From Pseudomonas vlassakiae (GTDB lineage: Bacteria; Pseudomonadota; Gammaproteobacteria; Pseudomonadales; Pseudomonadaceae), in the NCBI RefSeq assembly GCF_014269035.2, contig NZ_JABWRP020000010.1:158610-222609 (forward strand): a stretch of 64,000 nucleotides of DNA. Direction: 5' to 3'. A program made the position numbers and the translations under genes. The notes beneath the pieces are model-generated. The model saw only the letters and a program-made list of their open reading frames with translations, searched no databases and was not told the origin of the DNA. Positions 45,371 to 55,587 of this stretch are shown piece by piece (within the stretch, counting starts at the first letter, position 1; each line of letters opens with the position of its first letter).

Positions 45371-47534
45371 ACACAGCGTCCTGGCGGTCGAGCTGATCGA
45401 GCAGCGAGCGCAATTCGCTCAGCGGTAGCGGGCGACTGAGCAGAAAACCCTGCAGATAGTCGCAGCCATTGCAGGCCAGGAATTCGTGCTGCTCGACGGT
45501 TTCCACGCCTTCACTGACCACCTCCAGGTGCAGGGTGTGGGCCATGGCGATGATCGCCTGGATGATCTCGCGATCCTTCTGGCTGTCGGGCACGTCCTGC
45601 AGGAACGAGCGGTCGATCTTCAGCACGTCCAGCGGCAGGCGCTTGAGGTAGGCCAGCGACGAATAGCCGGTACCGAAATCATCGATCGACAGGCCGACAC
45701 CTTGGTCGCGAATGCGCTTGAGCAGGCTGACGGTGTGCTCGATGTCGCCCATCAATGCATGCTCGGTGACCTCCAGCTCAAGATGGCGAGGTGCCAGGCC
45801 CGCCTGGTACAGCGCCATTTCCACTTCATTAGGCAGGGTTTCATCGCCCAGGGTCACCGCCGAGCAATTGACCGTGAGCTTGAGGCTGGGAAAACCATGC
45901 TGCTGAAGCCGGGCCAGGTCCTGGCAGGCGTGACGTAGCACCCACAGGTCGAGGTCGACCATCAGGCCGTTGGCTTCGGCAATGCTGATGAACCGGTCAG
46001 GCCCCATCAGCCCGTGCAGCGGGTGCTGCCAGCGTACCAGCGCTTCAAGCTTGGCGACCTGGCCGGTGCGCACGTCGAAAATGGGTTGGTAGTGCACGCA
46101 CAACCCTCGTTCTTCGAGCAGGGCGATGCGCAGTTCCTCTTCCAGTTGCAAGGCCAGGCTGGCGCGGTTTTTCAAGCTGCTGTTGAAAAAGTGCAGGCTG
46201 TTGCGGCCGCTGCCCTTGGATTGATACAGGGCCAGGTCGGCATGCTTGAGCAGTTCTTCGGCGTTCAGCCCGTCATCGGGATAGATGCTGATGCCTATGC
46301 TGGTGGTCATGACCATGCGCCGGCCGCCCAGGTCAATCGGGTCTTTCATCCGTTGCATGATGCGCTGTGCGAGGTGGCGTGCCTCGTCACGGTTGTTGAG
46401 CGCCGTGACCACGCAGAATTCGTCACCGCCGAAGCGGGCGACCAGGTCGTGGCTGCGGGTGGCTGCCTTGATGTGGTTGGCGATGACTTTGAGCAATTCG
46501 TCGCCGGCATCGTGGCCGAGACTGTCGTTGATGCGCTTGAAGTGGTCGATGTCGAGAAACATCACTGCCAGGCGGTGTTCGCCGGGGTTCTGTGCTGCCA
46601 GGCGTTCGGCAAAAATCTGGTTGAAACCACGGCGGTTGACCAGGTTGGTCAGGGCGTCGTAATGGGCGGCCTGTTGCAGGGATTCGCGGGCCTGGTCCAA
46701 CTGGCTGAGCAGGACACCATAACGGCGCAGGTCGTCTTCCTTGCTCTGCAGCTTCTTGTCGGCCAGGGCGGCACTGATGCTGCTGCCACTGATCAGCAAG
46801 GTGATGAAGGCTACGGTCAGCCCCAGCTGCAGGCTGTTGTCGCTCGTTGGCAGGCTCAGGGCGGTAGAGGCGGGGATGACCAGGGTCATGGCGGCCATGG
46901 CGGTGAAGTGGGTAGCAACGATGCCGCCGGCCATCAGCAAACTGGCGCCATATTTCAGGGTCTGGTGCAGGTTGCCGCTGCCATTGCGGAAGTAACGGGC
47001 CAGCAGCAAGGCGGCGAGGCTGGTGAGCAGGGCGATGGCGGCGCTGCTCAGCAATAGCGTGGTCTGGTAGTACTGCCGAGCACCGGTCTGCAGCGCGGCC
47101 ATGCCAACGAAATGCATGAGGATGATACCCAGGCCGATGAGCAAGGCACTTTGCAGGTAGTGGTGCAGGCGCATATGGGTACGGTCGAGGCTGGTCATTG
47201 CCAACCAGGCTGCTATCAGGGCGATCAGCAGTGACAGGCCGGTCAGCGAAACGTCGTAGTGCTTTTCCAGCGGGGCCTGGAAGGCCAGCATGCTGATGAA
47301 GTGCATGGCCCAGATACCGCCAGCCAGGCAGCAGGCACCGAGCATGCGCCACTGCCGCTGTGCTGCGCGCTGTTCGCTATGGGATTGGCGCTCGGCCATG
47401 TCGAGGGTGGCAAAGCAGGCTGCGCTGGCCACGGCGAAGGCAATCAGAATCAGCAGCGGTTCATGGCGGCAGTCAATGACGATGCGCCCGGTTGCCGGCA
47501 GTTCGGTGAACAGTTGCAGCCCCAGCCATTCCAT
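45270..47534 (-). CDS. MHYT-GGDEF-EAL membrane c-di-GMP enzyme
   Basis: 754 residues. Seven-helix N-terminal MHYT sensor (about 25-245) with paired-helix motifs MHFISM, MHFVGM and THFTAM, thought to bind copper and sense a gas or redox signal. The GGDEF domain has RFGGDEF with an intact inhibitory RxxD (RSHD) before it. The EAL domain has LEALVRW and DDFGTGYSSL with the expected acidic residues. It could both make and degrade c-di-GMP, like MucR and NbdA of P. aeruginosa. The C-terminal 30 or so residues run antisense into the dehydrogenase gene. Confidence 0.93.
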   Translation of the reverse strand: MEWLGLQLFTELPATGRIVIDCRHEPLLILIAFAVASAACFATLDMAERQSHSEQRAAQRQWRMLGACCLAGGIWAMHFISMLAFQAPLEKHYDVSLTGLSLLIALIAAWLAMTSLDRTHMRLHHYLQSALLIGLGIILMHFVGMAALQTGARQYYQTTLLLSSAAIALLTSLAALLLARYFRNGSGNLHQTLKYGASLLMAGGIVATHFTAMAAMTLVIPASTALSLPTSDNSLQLGLTVAFITLLISGSSISAALADKKLQSKEDDLRRYGVLLSQLDQARESLQQAAHYDALTNLVNRRGFNQIFAERLAAQNPGEHRLAVMFLDIDHFKRINDSLGHDAGDELLKVIANHIKAATRSHDLVARFGGDEFCVVTALNNRDEARHLAQRIMQRMKDPIDLGGRRMVMTTSIGISIYPDDGLNAEELLKHADLALYQSKGSGRNSLHFFNSSLKNRASLALQLEEELRIALLEERGLCVHYQPIFDVRTGQVAKLEALVRWQHPLHGLMGPDRFISIAEANGLMVDLDLWVLRHACQDLARLQQHGFPSLKLTVNCSAVTLGDETLPNEVEMALYQAGLAPRHLELEVTEHALMGDIEHTVSLLKRIRDQGVGLSIDDFGTGYSSLAYLKRLPLDVLKIDRSFLQDVPDSQKDREIIQAIIAMAHTLHLEVVSEGVETVEQHEFLACNGCDYLQGFLLSRPLPLSELRSLLDQLDRQDAVFRPCCDTALPGSPDLFADIPGYRAGASTARQGH

Positions 47535-47695
47535 TGCTTGCCCTTTGCTCGAGTTTTCACTCGTCTCCGTTCAAGCGCTGTGGAGACTGTTCTGGGGCAG
47601 TATAGAAACAGGTCGTGGAACCTTCCTGGCTAGTGGCACTTTGACTTCAACGATTTGGTTCTGCCGTTGATAGCCAGTTGGCATAACGAACGGGA

Positions 47696-47711
47696 GGGGC
47701 GCAATCGCCCC
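47696..47711. terminator. small hairpin after rapA
   Basis: 6-bp stem GGGGCG with CGCCCC, loop CAAT, 20 bases beyond the rapA stop on the minus strand. No clear T run. Confidence 0.4.
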
Positions 47712-47731
47712 CCAGTCCTATGGCAAGTCGA

Positions 47732-50578
47732 TCAGCCGGCGACCAGCACACGGATCGCTTCAAGGCGCAGCGCAGCCTTGTCGAGCATCGCCAGGCCTTG
47801 TTCACGCTGCTTGCGCAGCGCTTCGATCTCGCTGTCACGCACGCTCGGGTTGACAGCTTGCAGGGCAGTCAGGCGTGCCAGCTCTTCATCGGCTTCGGCG
47901 ACCAGGCGGCGCTGGGCTTCGGCCACACGCTCGACGTGCACTGGCATGACCTTGGCTTCACCGCCGCTGATGCGCTTGGCCAGCACGTCACGCTGGGCCT
48001 GGACGAACTTGTTGGCGCTGGCTCGTGGCACGCTTTCGAGCTGGTCGTTGAGGGTTTCGAACGCCACCCGCGAAGCCAGGTCGTTGCCGTTGGCATCGAG
48101 CAGGCAGCGCAGTGCTGCTGGCGGCAGGTAGCGGCCCAGTTGCAGGCTGCGGGGCGCCACCACTTCGCTGACGAACAGCAGTTCGAGCAGCACGGTACCC
48201 GGCTTGAGTGCCTTGTTCTTGATCAGCGCCACCGCCGTATTGCCCATCGAACCGGACAGCACCAGGTCCATGCCGCCCTGCACCATCGGGTGTTCCCAGG
48301 TCAGGAACTGCATGTCTTCCCGCGACAGCGCCTGGGCGCGGTCGTAGGTAATGGTCACGCCTTCGTCGTCGCCCAGCGGGAAGCTGGCGTCGAGCATCTT
48401 TTCGCTCGGCTTGAGGATGAGGGCGTTTTCCGAATGGTCTTCGCTGTCGATGCCGAAGGCGTCGAACAGGGTTTCCATGTAGATCGGCAGGGCGAATTGA
48501 TCGTCTTGTTCAAGGATCGCCTCGACCAGTGCCTGGCCTTCGCCAGCACCACCGGAGTTGAGCTCCAGCAGGCGGTCACGGCCGCTGTGCAGCTCTGCCT
48601 CGAGGCGCTCGCGCTCGGCGCGGGCCTCGCTGACCAGCGCAGTCCAGGCCTTGGCATCGCCGCCTTCGAGCATCGGCAGCAGGCGCGGGCCGAACTGGTG
48701 CTGCAGGGCGTTTCCGGTCGGGCAGGTATTGAGGAAGGCGTTCAGGCCCTCGTGGTACCACTGGAACAGGCGCTCCTGCGGGCTGTCCTGCAGGTACGGG
48801 ATGTGCAGTTCGATGGTGTGCTTCTGGCCGATCCGGTCGAGGCGGCCGATACGCTGTTCGAGCAGGTCCGGGTGGGCTGGCAGGTCGAACATCACCAGGT
48901 GATGGGCGAACTGGAAGTTACGGCCTTCACTGCCGATCTCGGAGCAGATCAGCACCTGGGCGCCGAACTCTTCGTCAGCGAAGTAGGCCGCGGCGCGGTC
49001 GCGTTCGAGGATGCTCATGCCTTCGTGGAACACCGTGGCCGGGATACCGGAGCGCACGCGCAGGGCGTCTTCCAGGTCCATGGCGGTTTCGGCGTGGGCG
49101 CAGATCACCAGGACCTTGGTGCGCTTGAGCATCTTCAGCGTGTCGATCAGCCAGTCGACCCGTGGGTCGAAGCGCCACCAGCGTTCGTCATCGCTGACGT
49201 CACCCTGGGCCTGGAAGGCCACCTCCGGGTACAGCTCGGCGTGTTCGCCGGCGGGCAGGTCCTGGTATTGCGCGGGGTTGGCCAGGGGATAGGGGTGCAG
49301 CTGGCGCTCGGGGAAGCCCTGGACGGCCGCACGGGTGTTGCGGAACAGCACGCGACCGGTGCCGTGGCGGTCGAGCAGTTCGCGGATCAGGCGGGCACTG
49401 GCCTGGGTATCGCCATCGTTGACTGCAGCCAGCAAGGCTTCGCCTTCGGCGCCGAGGAAGCCTTGGATGGTGGCATGGGCCTGGGGTGACAGGCGGCCTT
49501 CTTCGAGCAGCTCTTGCACGGCTTCGGCCACCGGGCGGTAGTTTTCGCTCTCGGCGCGGAACGCCGCGAGGTCGTGGAAACGGTTAGGGTCGAGCAGGCG
49601 CAGACGGGCGAAGTGGCTGTCCTGGCCGAGCTGTTCGGGGGTGGCAGTCAGCAGCAGCACGCCTGGGATGACTTGCGCCAGCTGCTCGACCAGGCCGTAC
49701 TCTGCGCTGACCTGATCTTCGTGCCACACCAGGTGATGCGCCTCATCGACTACCATCAGGTCCCAGCCCGCGGCGAACAGCGCGTCCTGGGCCTTTTCGT
49801 CATCGACCAGCCATTCCAGGGCAACCAGCGCCAACTGGGCATCCTCGAACGGGTTGCTGGCGTCGCTTTCGATGAAGCGCTCGGCGTCGAACAGGGCGAC
49901 CTGCAGGTTGAAGCGCCGGCGCATTTCCACCAGCCATTGGTGCTGGAGGTTTTCAGGGACCAGGATCAGCACGCGACTGGCGCGGCCCGACAGCAGCTGG
50001 CGGTGAATCACCAGGCCGGCTTCGATGGTCTTGCCCAGGCCCACTTCGTCGGCCAGCAATACACGCGGGGCGCTGCGGTCGGCGACTTCGCGGGCAATGT
50101 GCAACTGGTGGGCGATCGGTTGTGCACGGCAACCGCCCAGGCCCCAAAGCGACGACTGCATCTGCTTGCTGGTGTGGTGCAGGGTGTTGTAGCGCAGGCT
50201 GAACCACGACAGCGGGTCGATCTGCCCGGCGAACAGGCGGTCGCTGGCCAGGCGGAACTGGATGAAGTTCGACAGCTGGGTTTCCGGCAGGGTGCGCGCC
50301 TGGTTCTGGCCATCCAGGCCGTGGTAGACCATCAGCCCGTCGATGTCCTCGACCTCGCGGACGGTCAGCTTCCAGCCTTCGAAGTGCGTGATCTGGTCAC
50401 CCGGAGAGAAACGCACGCGGGTCAGCGGCGCATTGCGCAGGGAATACTGGCGGGTATCGCCAGTGGCCGGGTAGAGCACGGTCAACAGGCGGCCATCCTG
50501 CGCCAGGATAGTCCCCAGGCCAAGCTCCGCTTCACTGTCGCTGATCCAGCGTTGCCCCGGTTGATACTGCTGCGCCAT
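47732..50578 (-). CDS. rapA: RNA polymerase-associated ATPase RapA (HepA)
   Basis: 948 residues, near the E. coli 968. A Swi2/Snf2 motor that binds RNA polymerase and recycles stalled enzyme. The N-terminal Tudor-like domains (1-110) begin [22 protein letters not shown]. Walker A is [14 protein letters not shown], the DEAH box is VVDEAHHL. Motif VI is [12 protein letters not shown]. Monocistronic, with its own 5' region. Confidence 0.97.
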   Translation of the reverse strand: MAQQYQPGQRWISDSEAELGLGTILAQDGRLLTVLYPATGDTRQYSLRNAPLTRVRFSPGDQITHFEGWKLTVREVEDIDGLMVYHGLDGQNQARTLPETQLSNFIQFRLASDRLFAGQIDPLSWFSLRYNTLHHTSKQMQSSLWGLGGCRAQPIAHQLHIAREVADRSAPRVLLADEVGLGKTIEAGLVIHRQLLSGRASRVLILVPENLQHQWLVEMRRRFNLQVALFDAERFIESDASNPFEDAQLALVALEWLVDDEKAQDALFAAGWDLMVVDEAHHLVWHEDQVSAEYGLVEQLAQVIPGVLLLTATPEQLGQDSHFARLRLLDPNRFHDLAAFRAESENYRPVAEAVQELLEEGRLSPQAHATIQGFLGAEGEALLAAVNDGDTQASARLIRELLDRHGTGRVLFRNTRAAVQGFPERQLHPYPLANPAQYQDLPAGEHAELYPEVAFQAQGDVSDDERWWRFDPRVDWLIDTLKMLKRTKVLVICAHAETAMDLEDALRVRSGIPATVFHEGMSILERDRAAAYFADEEFGAQVLICSEIGSEGRNFQFAHHLVMFDLPAHPDLLEQRIGRLDRIGQKHTIELHIPYLQDSPQERLFQWYHEGLNAFLNTCPTGNALQHQFGPRLLPMLEGGDAKAWTALVSEARAERERLEAELHSGRDRLLELNSGGAGEGQALVEAILEQDDQFALPIYMETLFDAFGIDSEDHSENALILKPSEKMLDASFPLGDDEGVTITYDRAQALSREDMQFLTWEHPMVQGGMDLVLSGSMGNTAVALIKNKALKPGTVLLELLFVSEVVAPRSLQLGRYLPPAALRCLLDANGNDLASRVAFETLNDQLESVPRASANKFVQAQRDVLAKRISGGEAKVMPVHVERVAEAQRRLVAEADEELARLTALQAVNPSVRDSEIEALRKQREQGLAMLDKAALRLEAIRVLVAG

Positions 50579-50710
50579 ACTGCCTGAACTCCCGCGATGA
50601 AAAAGCCGGCTATGTTAACGGATAGGCCGGGCGGACCATAGACCAGAAGTCCATGAGTCTAGCTGTTTCATTGCAGAATACCGTCTTGCTGACGAGGGCT
50701 ACGCACCGAT

Positions 50711-51403
50711 ATGCCGCTCAAGCACCGCTGGTTGCACACTTCCCTGGCCATAGCTAGCTTGCTGCTGGCCGCCTGTGAGCAGAAAAATTTCGAAACCTTG
50801 CCTGCGATCCCCGTCGAGCAGCTCGAAGTGCTGGGCGTGCAGACGCCGATCAAGAGCGTGCATTTCCGTGACCGCGACGGCGAAGGGCTGCTTGTGCTTA
50901 GCCGCAGCGATGGCCAGGCAGTCGATGCCGAGTCCGAGCAGGAGGTCGACAAGGTGGTGCTGAAGGCCACCCTGTATGGTCGCACCGCCGAGGGTGATGC
51001 GTTCAAGCCGCGTTGGCAGATCGAGCAGGAAACCACCTGCCCAGGGCTGGACCTGGATGTCGACTTCTATACCGATGTCAGTGATGTCAGTGACTTGAAC
51101 AAGGACGGCGTCGCCGAAGTGACCGTGGCCAGCCACGCCTTCTGTGGTGGTGGCATCGACCCGCATGACATCGCCATCGAGATGCGCGAAGGGCAGAATG
51201 CCTACACCATCACTGGCCAGTCGCTGATCACCCCGGCAGGTGAAGAGCCGGTTGGTGGCGAACGTGAAGACAGCGCTTCGTTGAAGAACGCGCCCCAAGT
51301 GCTGCGTGAGCACATGGATGCGGTCTGGCAACAGGTCTACAAGCGGCCCTGGAGCGAAGCCAGCCCGCCAGCAGACGATGACCCTGAGGATGAAGCCGAG
51401 TAA
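50711..51403 (+). CDS. lipoprotein of unknown function, EF-hand-like loop
   Basis: 230 residues. The signal ends in a lipobox (SLLLAAC, about residue 21). The central part holds SDLNKDGVAEVTVAS, which looks like an FG-GAP or EF-hand style calcium loop, and a preceding DVSDVSD. The C-terminus is acidic (PPADDDPEDEAE). It resembles uncharacterised M949_RS01915-type envelope proteins. Role unknown. Confidence 0.72.
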   Translation: MPLKHRWLHTSLAIASLLLAACEQKNFETLPAIPVEQLEVLGVQTPIKSVHFRDRDGEGLLVLSRSDGQAVDAESEQEVDKVVLKATLYGRTAEGDAFKPRWQIEQETTCPGLDLDVDFYTDVSDVSDLNKDGVAEVTVASHAFCGGGIDPHDIAIEMREGQNAYTITGQSLITPAGEEPVGGEREDSASLKNAPQVLREHMDAVWQQVYKRPWSEASPPADDDPEDEAE

Positions 51404-51509
51404 CGGCGGTCGATACTGGCAAGGCGCGGCTGTGGTGGCCGCACGTCCTCACCTTTGACGCTCAAGCTGGCTAACGGATGGCCGATACAGTGGGCACAGG
51501 AGAATTTCC

Positions 51510-51839
51510 ATGCTGCCGCCGATCATCCCGCTCAGTGCTGCCCCCGTGACCTCGCAACATGACCCGGTCAAACAGACCCCCGACATCAAGCCGGTGGTGC
51601 CTGTGCAGCCTTCGTCCAACGAAAGCGCCATCGACCTCAAGCAGCAGCGCGATCCCCAGGAGCAAGCCTTGCTGCTGCGTGAAGAGCAGCGCCGCCAGCA
51701 GCGGCGCAACAATAAGGGTGATGAGGAGCGTTACAGCGCCGTGCCTGGCGATGAAGTCAACGCTGACAACACCGTACCGGTGGCGCCATTGATCGGTGAT
51801 CATCCGCGCCAGGGCCTGCTGGTCGATATCGAAGTCTGA
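51510..51839 (+). CDS. conserved hypothetical protein, disordered
   Basis: 109 residues; AGGAGA precedes the ATG. It is rich in P, Q, E and R (for example QEQALLLREEQRRQQRR), with no signal or membrane segment, so it is probably unfolded or helical. Only its good ribosome site and codon use speak for a real gene. Confidence 0.65.
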   Translation: MLPPIIPLSAAPVTSQHDPVKQTPDIKPVVPVQPSSNESAIDLKQQRDPQEQALLLREEQRRQQRRNNKGDEERYSAVPGDEVNADNTVPVAPLIGDHPRQGLLVDIEV

Positions 51840-51906
51840 CGCGGGGCTGGTCACGGCCAGCGCCTGGCTTCATGATGCAAGTCTCTGTAGATCGTCGAGC
51901 CTACCC

Positions 51907-52068
51907 ATGAGCCAAGACAACCTCATCGACTTCGATGCCGAGCGCGCCAAGCGCATCCATGACCTCAAGGAAAAACGCCTGAACGAGGTGCGCCAGGCAT
52001 TCGAGCAGGCCATGCCACTTGCCACCGCGAAGAAAAAGAAGCCCAAGGGCAAGCCCAAGAAGCGCTGA
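51907..52068 (+). CDS. small basic conserved protein
   Basis: 53 residues: a helical front (MSQDNLIDFDAERAKRIHDLKEKRLNEVRQAFEQAM) and a lysine-rich tail (KKKKPKGKPKKR). Likely to bind nucleic acid or another acidic partner, but this is inference from charge only. Confidence 0.6.
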   Translation: MSQDNLIDFDAERAKRIHDLKEKRLNEVRQAFEQAMPLATAKKKKPKGKPKKR

Positions 52069-52203
52069 AACTTGACGCAGGTCAAACCTGCACCCGCCTC
52101 GCGTGCCCGGTCCCGGGCAGCATTGACTCTGATCAATTTTCCCCGCCGCCGTATTCGTTACCTTGCATCCATCGGACAACGGCAAACGAATCGGGAGGCC
52201 AGC

Positions 52204-52320
52204 ATGTTCTTCGACAATGTGGTTATCGCGGGCGTGGTAACGGTCGGGTTGATGTTTGCATTCTTTGCCGGTCTGGGCATTTTCATCTGGAAGGACGCAC
52301 AGAAGCGCAAGCCACGCTGA
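52204..52320 (+). CDS. 38-residue single-span membrane protein
   Basis: One membrane helix (VVIAGVVTVGLMFAFFAGLGIFIW) and a short basic C-terminus (KDAQKRKPR). A strong ribosome site GGGAGG precedes the ATG and a strong terminator follows 34 bases on, so it is very probably expressed. It looks like small accessory subunits of oxidases or transporters, such as CcoQ, but no partner is next to it. Confidence 0.65.
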   Translation: MFFDNVVIAGVVTVGLMFAFFAGLGIFIWKDAQKRKPR

Positions 52321-52353
52321 CCTTCCGGATCCACGAGCACGCAAGGCATTTAG

Positions 52354-52377
52354 GGCGACTTCGGTCGCCTTTTTTTT
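52354..52377 (+). terminator. rho-independent terminator
   Basis: Stem GGCGAC with GTCGCC around the stable tetraloop TTCG, followed by eight T bases. It ends the small membrane protein gene. Confidence 0.93.
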
Positions 52378-52402
52378 GCCTGCGTTTTTGTCGCTAAAGA
52401 TG

Positions 52403-52416
52403 ATTAGCTAGCTAAT
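52403..52416. promoter_or_regulatory. SlyA/MarR-like operator palindrome
   Basis: ATTAGCTAGCTAAT is a perfect 14-base palindrome in the AT-rich region upstream of the efflux operon. Its centre TTAGCTAGCTAA differs by one base from the SlyA consensus TTAGCAAGCTAA. A MarR/SlyA-type repressor responding to aromatic acids is therefore a good candidate regulator. Confidence 0.6.
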
Positions 52417-52486
52417 TAATCGTCTCGTGGGTATCCTTCGCTGCGTTGTCTATCGTTTATCAATACACCCCCACAAGGTCCGTTAC

Positions 52487-54475
52487 GTGCCCATCACCTT
52501 CCAGGCCCTTTTCGCACCCAGCAGCCTTGCCATCAAGTTCGCCATCAAGACCCTGCTAGGTGCGGGCCTGGCACTGTGGCTGGCCATGCGCTGGGGGCTG
52601 GAGCAACCGTCCTGGGCATTGATGACCGCATTCATCGTCGCCCAACCGTTGTCCGGGATGGTGGTGCAGAAGGGCCTGGCGCGGCTGGCGGGTACCTTGG
52701 TCGGCACGCTGATGTCGGTGGTGTTCATCGGCCTGTTCGCCCAGGCCCCCTGGTTGTTCCTGATCACCCTGGCATTGTGGCTGGCCCTGTGCACGGCGGC
52801 CTCCACACAGCTGCGCAGTGCCTGGGCCTATTCGTTCGTGCTGGCCGGCTATACCGCCGCCATCATCGCCTTGCCTGCCATCAGTCATCCCTTGCAGGTG
52901 TTCGACCAGGCGGTGGCACGTTGCACCGAAATCTGCCTGGGTATCTTCTGCGCCACGGCCAGCAGTGCGCTGATCTGGCCCATGCGGGTCGAGCAGCAGC
53001 TCGCCGGGCAGGCTCGTCAGGCGTGGCAGAATGGCCTGCAGGCGGCAAGCGCCATGCTCGGCGGCGAAGATGAAGCGCGCAAAGGGTTGCTGGACAGCCT
53101 CGGCCGTATAGTCGCCATCGATACCCAGCGTGAGCACGCCTGGTTCGAGGGCCGACGCGGCCGGCTGCGGGCCAAGGCCATTCGCGGGTTGAGCCAGAAG
53201 CTCATGGTGTTGCTGCGTATTTCACGCTCGGTCCGTCGGCAGTGGCGGCAGCTGGACGAGCGCGAAACCGCGCACCTCGGTCCTTGGCTCGAAGAGCTGC
53301 GAGCCCTGCTGGTCAAACCTGATCAGCCGAGCCTGCTGGTGCTGCGCCAGCGCATCTGGGACGCCGCGCATGACGAGCAGATCAGTTCTGCCGAGCACTT
53401 CTGCCTGGCACGCATGGCCTTGTTGCTGGACTTCGCCATGGCTGCTACCCAGGCCTTGGACGATGTCGAGGCGGGCAGGGCGCCGAAGGATGTCGCCCAG
53501 GGCCTGGCGGCGCACCGCGACTGGTCGCTGGCTTTGTTGTTCGGTTCACGCAGCGCCTTGGCCTTCCTGGTCATGAGCAGCTTCTGGCTGGCCACTGCCT
53601 GGCCGTCGGCGCCGGGCGGCCTGGTGCTGACCTGCGTGGTCTGTAGCCTGTTCGCCAGCCGCGAGAATGGCGCACAGATCGGTCTGAGCTTCTTGCGCGG
53701 CATCTTCCTGGCGATCCCGACGGCCTTTCTGGTCGGGCAGATCATCCTGCCGCAGTGGAGTAGCTTCGCCATGCTCTGCCTGGGCATGGGCGTGCCGCTG
53801 TTCTTTGGTGCGCTGGGCATGGCCCATCCGCGTACCGGTGCCACCGCGACCTCTTATTGCCTGCACTTCATCGTGCTGGTGTCGCCGCTCAATGCCATGA
53901 CCTTCGGGGTGGCGACCATGCTCAACAGCGCCCTGGCCATGTTGGTGGGCGTGGGCGCCGCCGTGTTGGCGTTCCGCCTGCTGGTGTTCCGCCACCCGGC
54001 CTGGCTTGGCCGGCGCCTGCGCGCCGCGACCCAGAGTGACCTGGTGCGCCTGACCCGGCGCGATCTGCGCGGTGCCGACAGTTGGTTTGGCGGGCGCATG
54101 GCCGACCGCCTGATGCAATTGGCCCGGCATGCCAGCGAATTGCCGGCCACCGAGCGCAAGCGCTGGGATGACGGATTGCATGGGCTGGATATCGGTGACG
54201 AACTGGTGCATCTGCGCATGTGCCTGGCGGTGGCCCAGGTGCCGTTGGGGGCTGCGGAGCGCGAGTACCTGCAGCAGGTCGAAGCGGTACTGGCCAAAGG
54301 CCCGGCGGTAGGCCGCGAGCAGCGCCTGGATGCGGCCAGCGAGCGGTTCATCGCGGCTTTGCAACGAGCGCCGGCCAGTGACCCGTTGCGCCTTGCCCAA
54401 GGTGCGGTGCTGCAGTTGCAGAAGAGCTGGGGAAAATGGTGCCGTTCGCAGGGGGATGAACATGGGCTTGCGTGA
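52487..54475 (+). CDS. FUSC/AaeB-type aromatic-acid efflux protein
   Basis: 662 residues from the GTG at 52487 (AAGGT upstream; MPITFQALFAPSSLA). An earlier in-frame GTG at 52427 lacks a ribosome site. Two sets of about five to six membrane helices (about 15-160 and 355-500) flank two cytoplasmic parts, the FUSC/AaeB layout (PSWALMTAFIVAQPLSGMVVQKGLARLAGTLVG). It likely exports hydroxylated aromatic carboxylic acids, together with the next two genes. Confidence 0.88.
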   Translation: MPITFQALFAPSSLAIKFAIKTLLGAGLALWLAMRWGLEQPSWALMTAFIVAQPLSGMVVQKGLARLAGTLVGTLMSVVFIGLFAQAPWLFLITLALWLALCTAASTQLRSAWAYSFVLAGYTAAIIALPAISHPLQVFDQAVARCTEICLGIFCATASSALIWPMRVEQQLAGQARQAWQNGLQAASAMLGGEDEARKGLLDSLGRIVAIDTQREHAWFEGRRGRLRAKAIRGLSQKLMVLLRISRSVRRQWRQLDERETAHLGPWLEELRALLVKPDQPSLLVLRQRIWDAAHDEQISSAEHFCLARMALLLDFAMAATQALDDVEAGRAPKDVAQGLAAHRDWSLALLFGSRSALAFLVMSSFWLATAWPSAPGGLVLTCVVCSLFASRENGAQIGLSFLRGIFLAIPTAFLVGQIILPQWSSFAMLCLGMGVPLFFGALGMAHPRTGATATSYCLHFIVLVSPLNAMTFGVATMLNSALAMLVGVGAAVLAFRLLVFRHPAWLGRRLRAATQSDLVRLTRRDLRGADSWFGGRMADRLMQLARHASELPATERKRWDDGLHGLDIGDELVHLRMCLAVAQVPLGAAEREYLQQVEAVLAKGPAVGREQRLDAASERFIAALQRAPASDPLRLAQGAVLQLQKSWGKWCRSQGDEHGLA

Positions 54476-54668
54476 GTGGGAGCTGGGCGGTGTGCTGCTC
54501 AGCCCGTTCCTGATTTACGTGCTGATGGCGCTGGCGCTGACCGGCGTGCTGCGCCTGCTGGTGCAGGCCACACCGTTGGGGCGCTGGATCTGGCATGAAG
54601 CGCTGTTCGACACGGCGTTGTTCGTTTGTGTGCTGTTCCTGGTGGTTCGCCTGCTGGGGCCTTTGTAA
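54462..54668 (+). CDS. DUF1656 inner-membrane efflux accessory protein
   Basis: 68 residues, two membrane helices. The ATG at 54462 is chosen over 54456 because AGGGGG lies 6 bases before it. It overlaps the FUSC gene by 14 bases. DUF1656 (AaeX-type) proteins regularly sit between AaeB- and AaeA-like genes. Confidence 0.85.
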   Translation: MGLREWELGGVLLSPFLIYVLMALALTGVLRLLVQATPLGRWIWHEALFDTALFVCVLFLVVRLLGPL

Positions 54669-54679
54669 GGAGTGATTCG

Positions 54680-55549
54680 ATGCGTGCTGTCGTTCGTGTG
54701 CTGGTGACCCTGTGCGTGGTCGCCATTGCCGTTCTGGCCGGTTTCAAGCTCTGGCAGTACTACATGCTCACGCCGTGGACGCGTGATGCCAGGGTGCGCG
54801 CCGATGTGGTGGTGATCGCCCCGGATGTGTCTGGATGGGTGCGTGAGCTCAAGGTGCAGGACAACCAGCAGGTCAAGGCGGGCGACCTGTTGATGAGCAT
54901 TGATCGCGAGCGCTTCCAGGCCGCCTTCGACCAGGCCAGCGCGGTGGCTGAAACCCGCGCCCAGCAGTTGCACCTGCGTGAGCGTGAAGCGGCGCGGCGC
55001 ACGGCCTTGGGCCCGGAGGCGATCAGTGCCGAGCTGCGCGAAAACGCCCAGATCAACGCCGCCATAGCCCGTGGTGAACTGCACGAGGCCGAAGCCCAGT
55101 TGCAGGTGGCGAAGATCAACCTGGCGCGCAGCGAAGTGCGGGCGCCGCGTAGCGGGCATATCACCAACCTGCGCCTGGCCGAGGGCAACTATGTCAATAC
55201 CGGCCAATCGGTGATGGCCCTGGTGGATGATTCGACGTTCTACATCCAGGCCTATTTCGAGGAGACCAAGCTGCCGCGCATTCAGGTTGGCGACGAGGTC
55301 AAGGTCTGGCTGATGGGCGCAGGCAATGCCATGCAGGGCCATGTGGAAAGCATCAGCCGTGGTATCACCGACAGCAACAGCAACCCGGACAGCCAGCTGC
55401 TGCCGGTGGTGGAACCGACCTTCAACTGGGTGCGGCTGGCGCAGCGCATACCGGTACGGATCAGGCTGGACCAGATTCCTGAGGACGTGCACCTGAGCGC
55501 GGGAATGACCGCCAGCGTGCAGGTGCATGAGCATCAGGCGGAACGATGA
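54680..55549 (+). CDS. AaeA/EmrA-type membrane fusion protein
   Basis: 289 residues from the ATG at 54680 (TAAGGAG upstream). One N-terminal membrane helix (about 5-25), then a barrel-sandwich domain (TPWTRDARVRADVVVIAPDVSGWV...APRSGHITNL) interrupted by a short coiled coil. It joins the inner-membrane FUSC protein to an outer-membrane channel that must be encoded elsewhere. Confidence 0.92.
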   Translation: MRAVVRVLVTLCVVAIAVLAGFKLWQYYMLTPWTRDARVRADVVVIAPDVSGWVRELKVQDNQQVKAGDLLMSIDRERFQAAFDQASAVAETRAQQLHLREREAARRTALGPEAISAELRENAQINAAIARGELHEAEAQLQVAKINLARSEVRAPRSGHITNLRLAEGNYVNTGQSVMALVDDSTFYIQAYFEETKLPRIQVGDEVKVWLMGAGNAMQGHVESISRGITDSNSNPDSQLLPVVEPTFNWVRLAQRIPVRIRLDQIPEDVHLSAGMTASVQVHEHQAER

Positions 55550-55556
55550 GGCCATG

Positions 55557-55575
55557 GGGGCCGTAAAGCGGCCCC
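55557..55575. terminator. hairpin between convergent genes
   Basis: 7-bp stem GGGGCCG with CGGCCCC, loop TAAAG, between the stops of the membrane fusion protein and the SDR. A short TCTTT follows. Confidence 0.55.
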
Positions 55576-55587
55576 GTCTTTGCGGCC

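Noticed and set aside
47720..49489. A 589-codon plus-strand frame inside rapA
   Set aside because: Antisense to rapA, which has all Swi2/Snf2 motifs.
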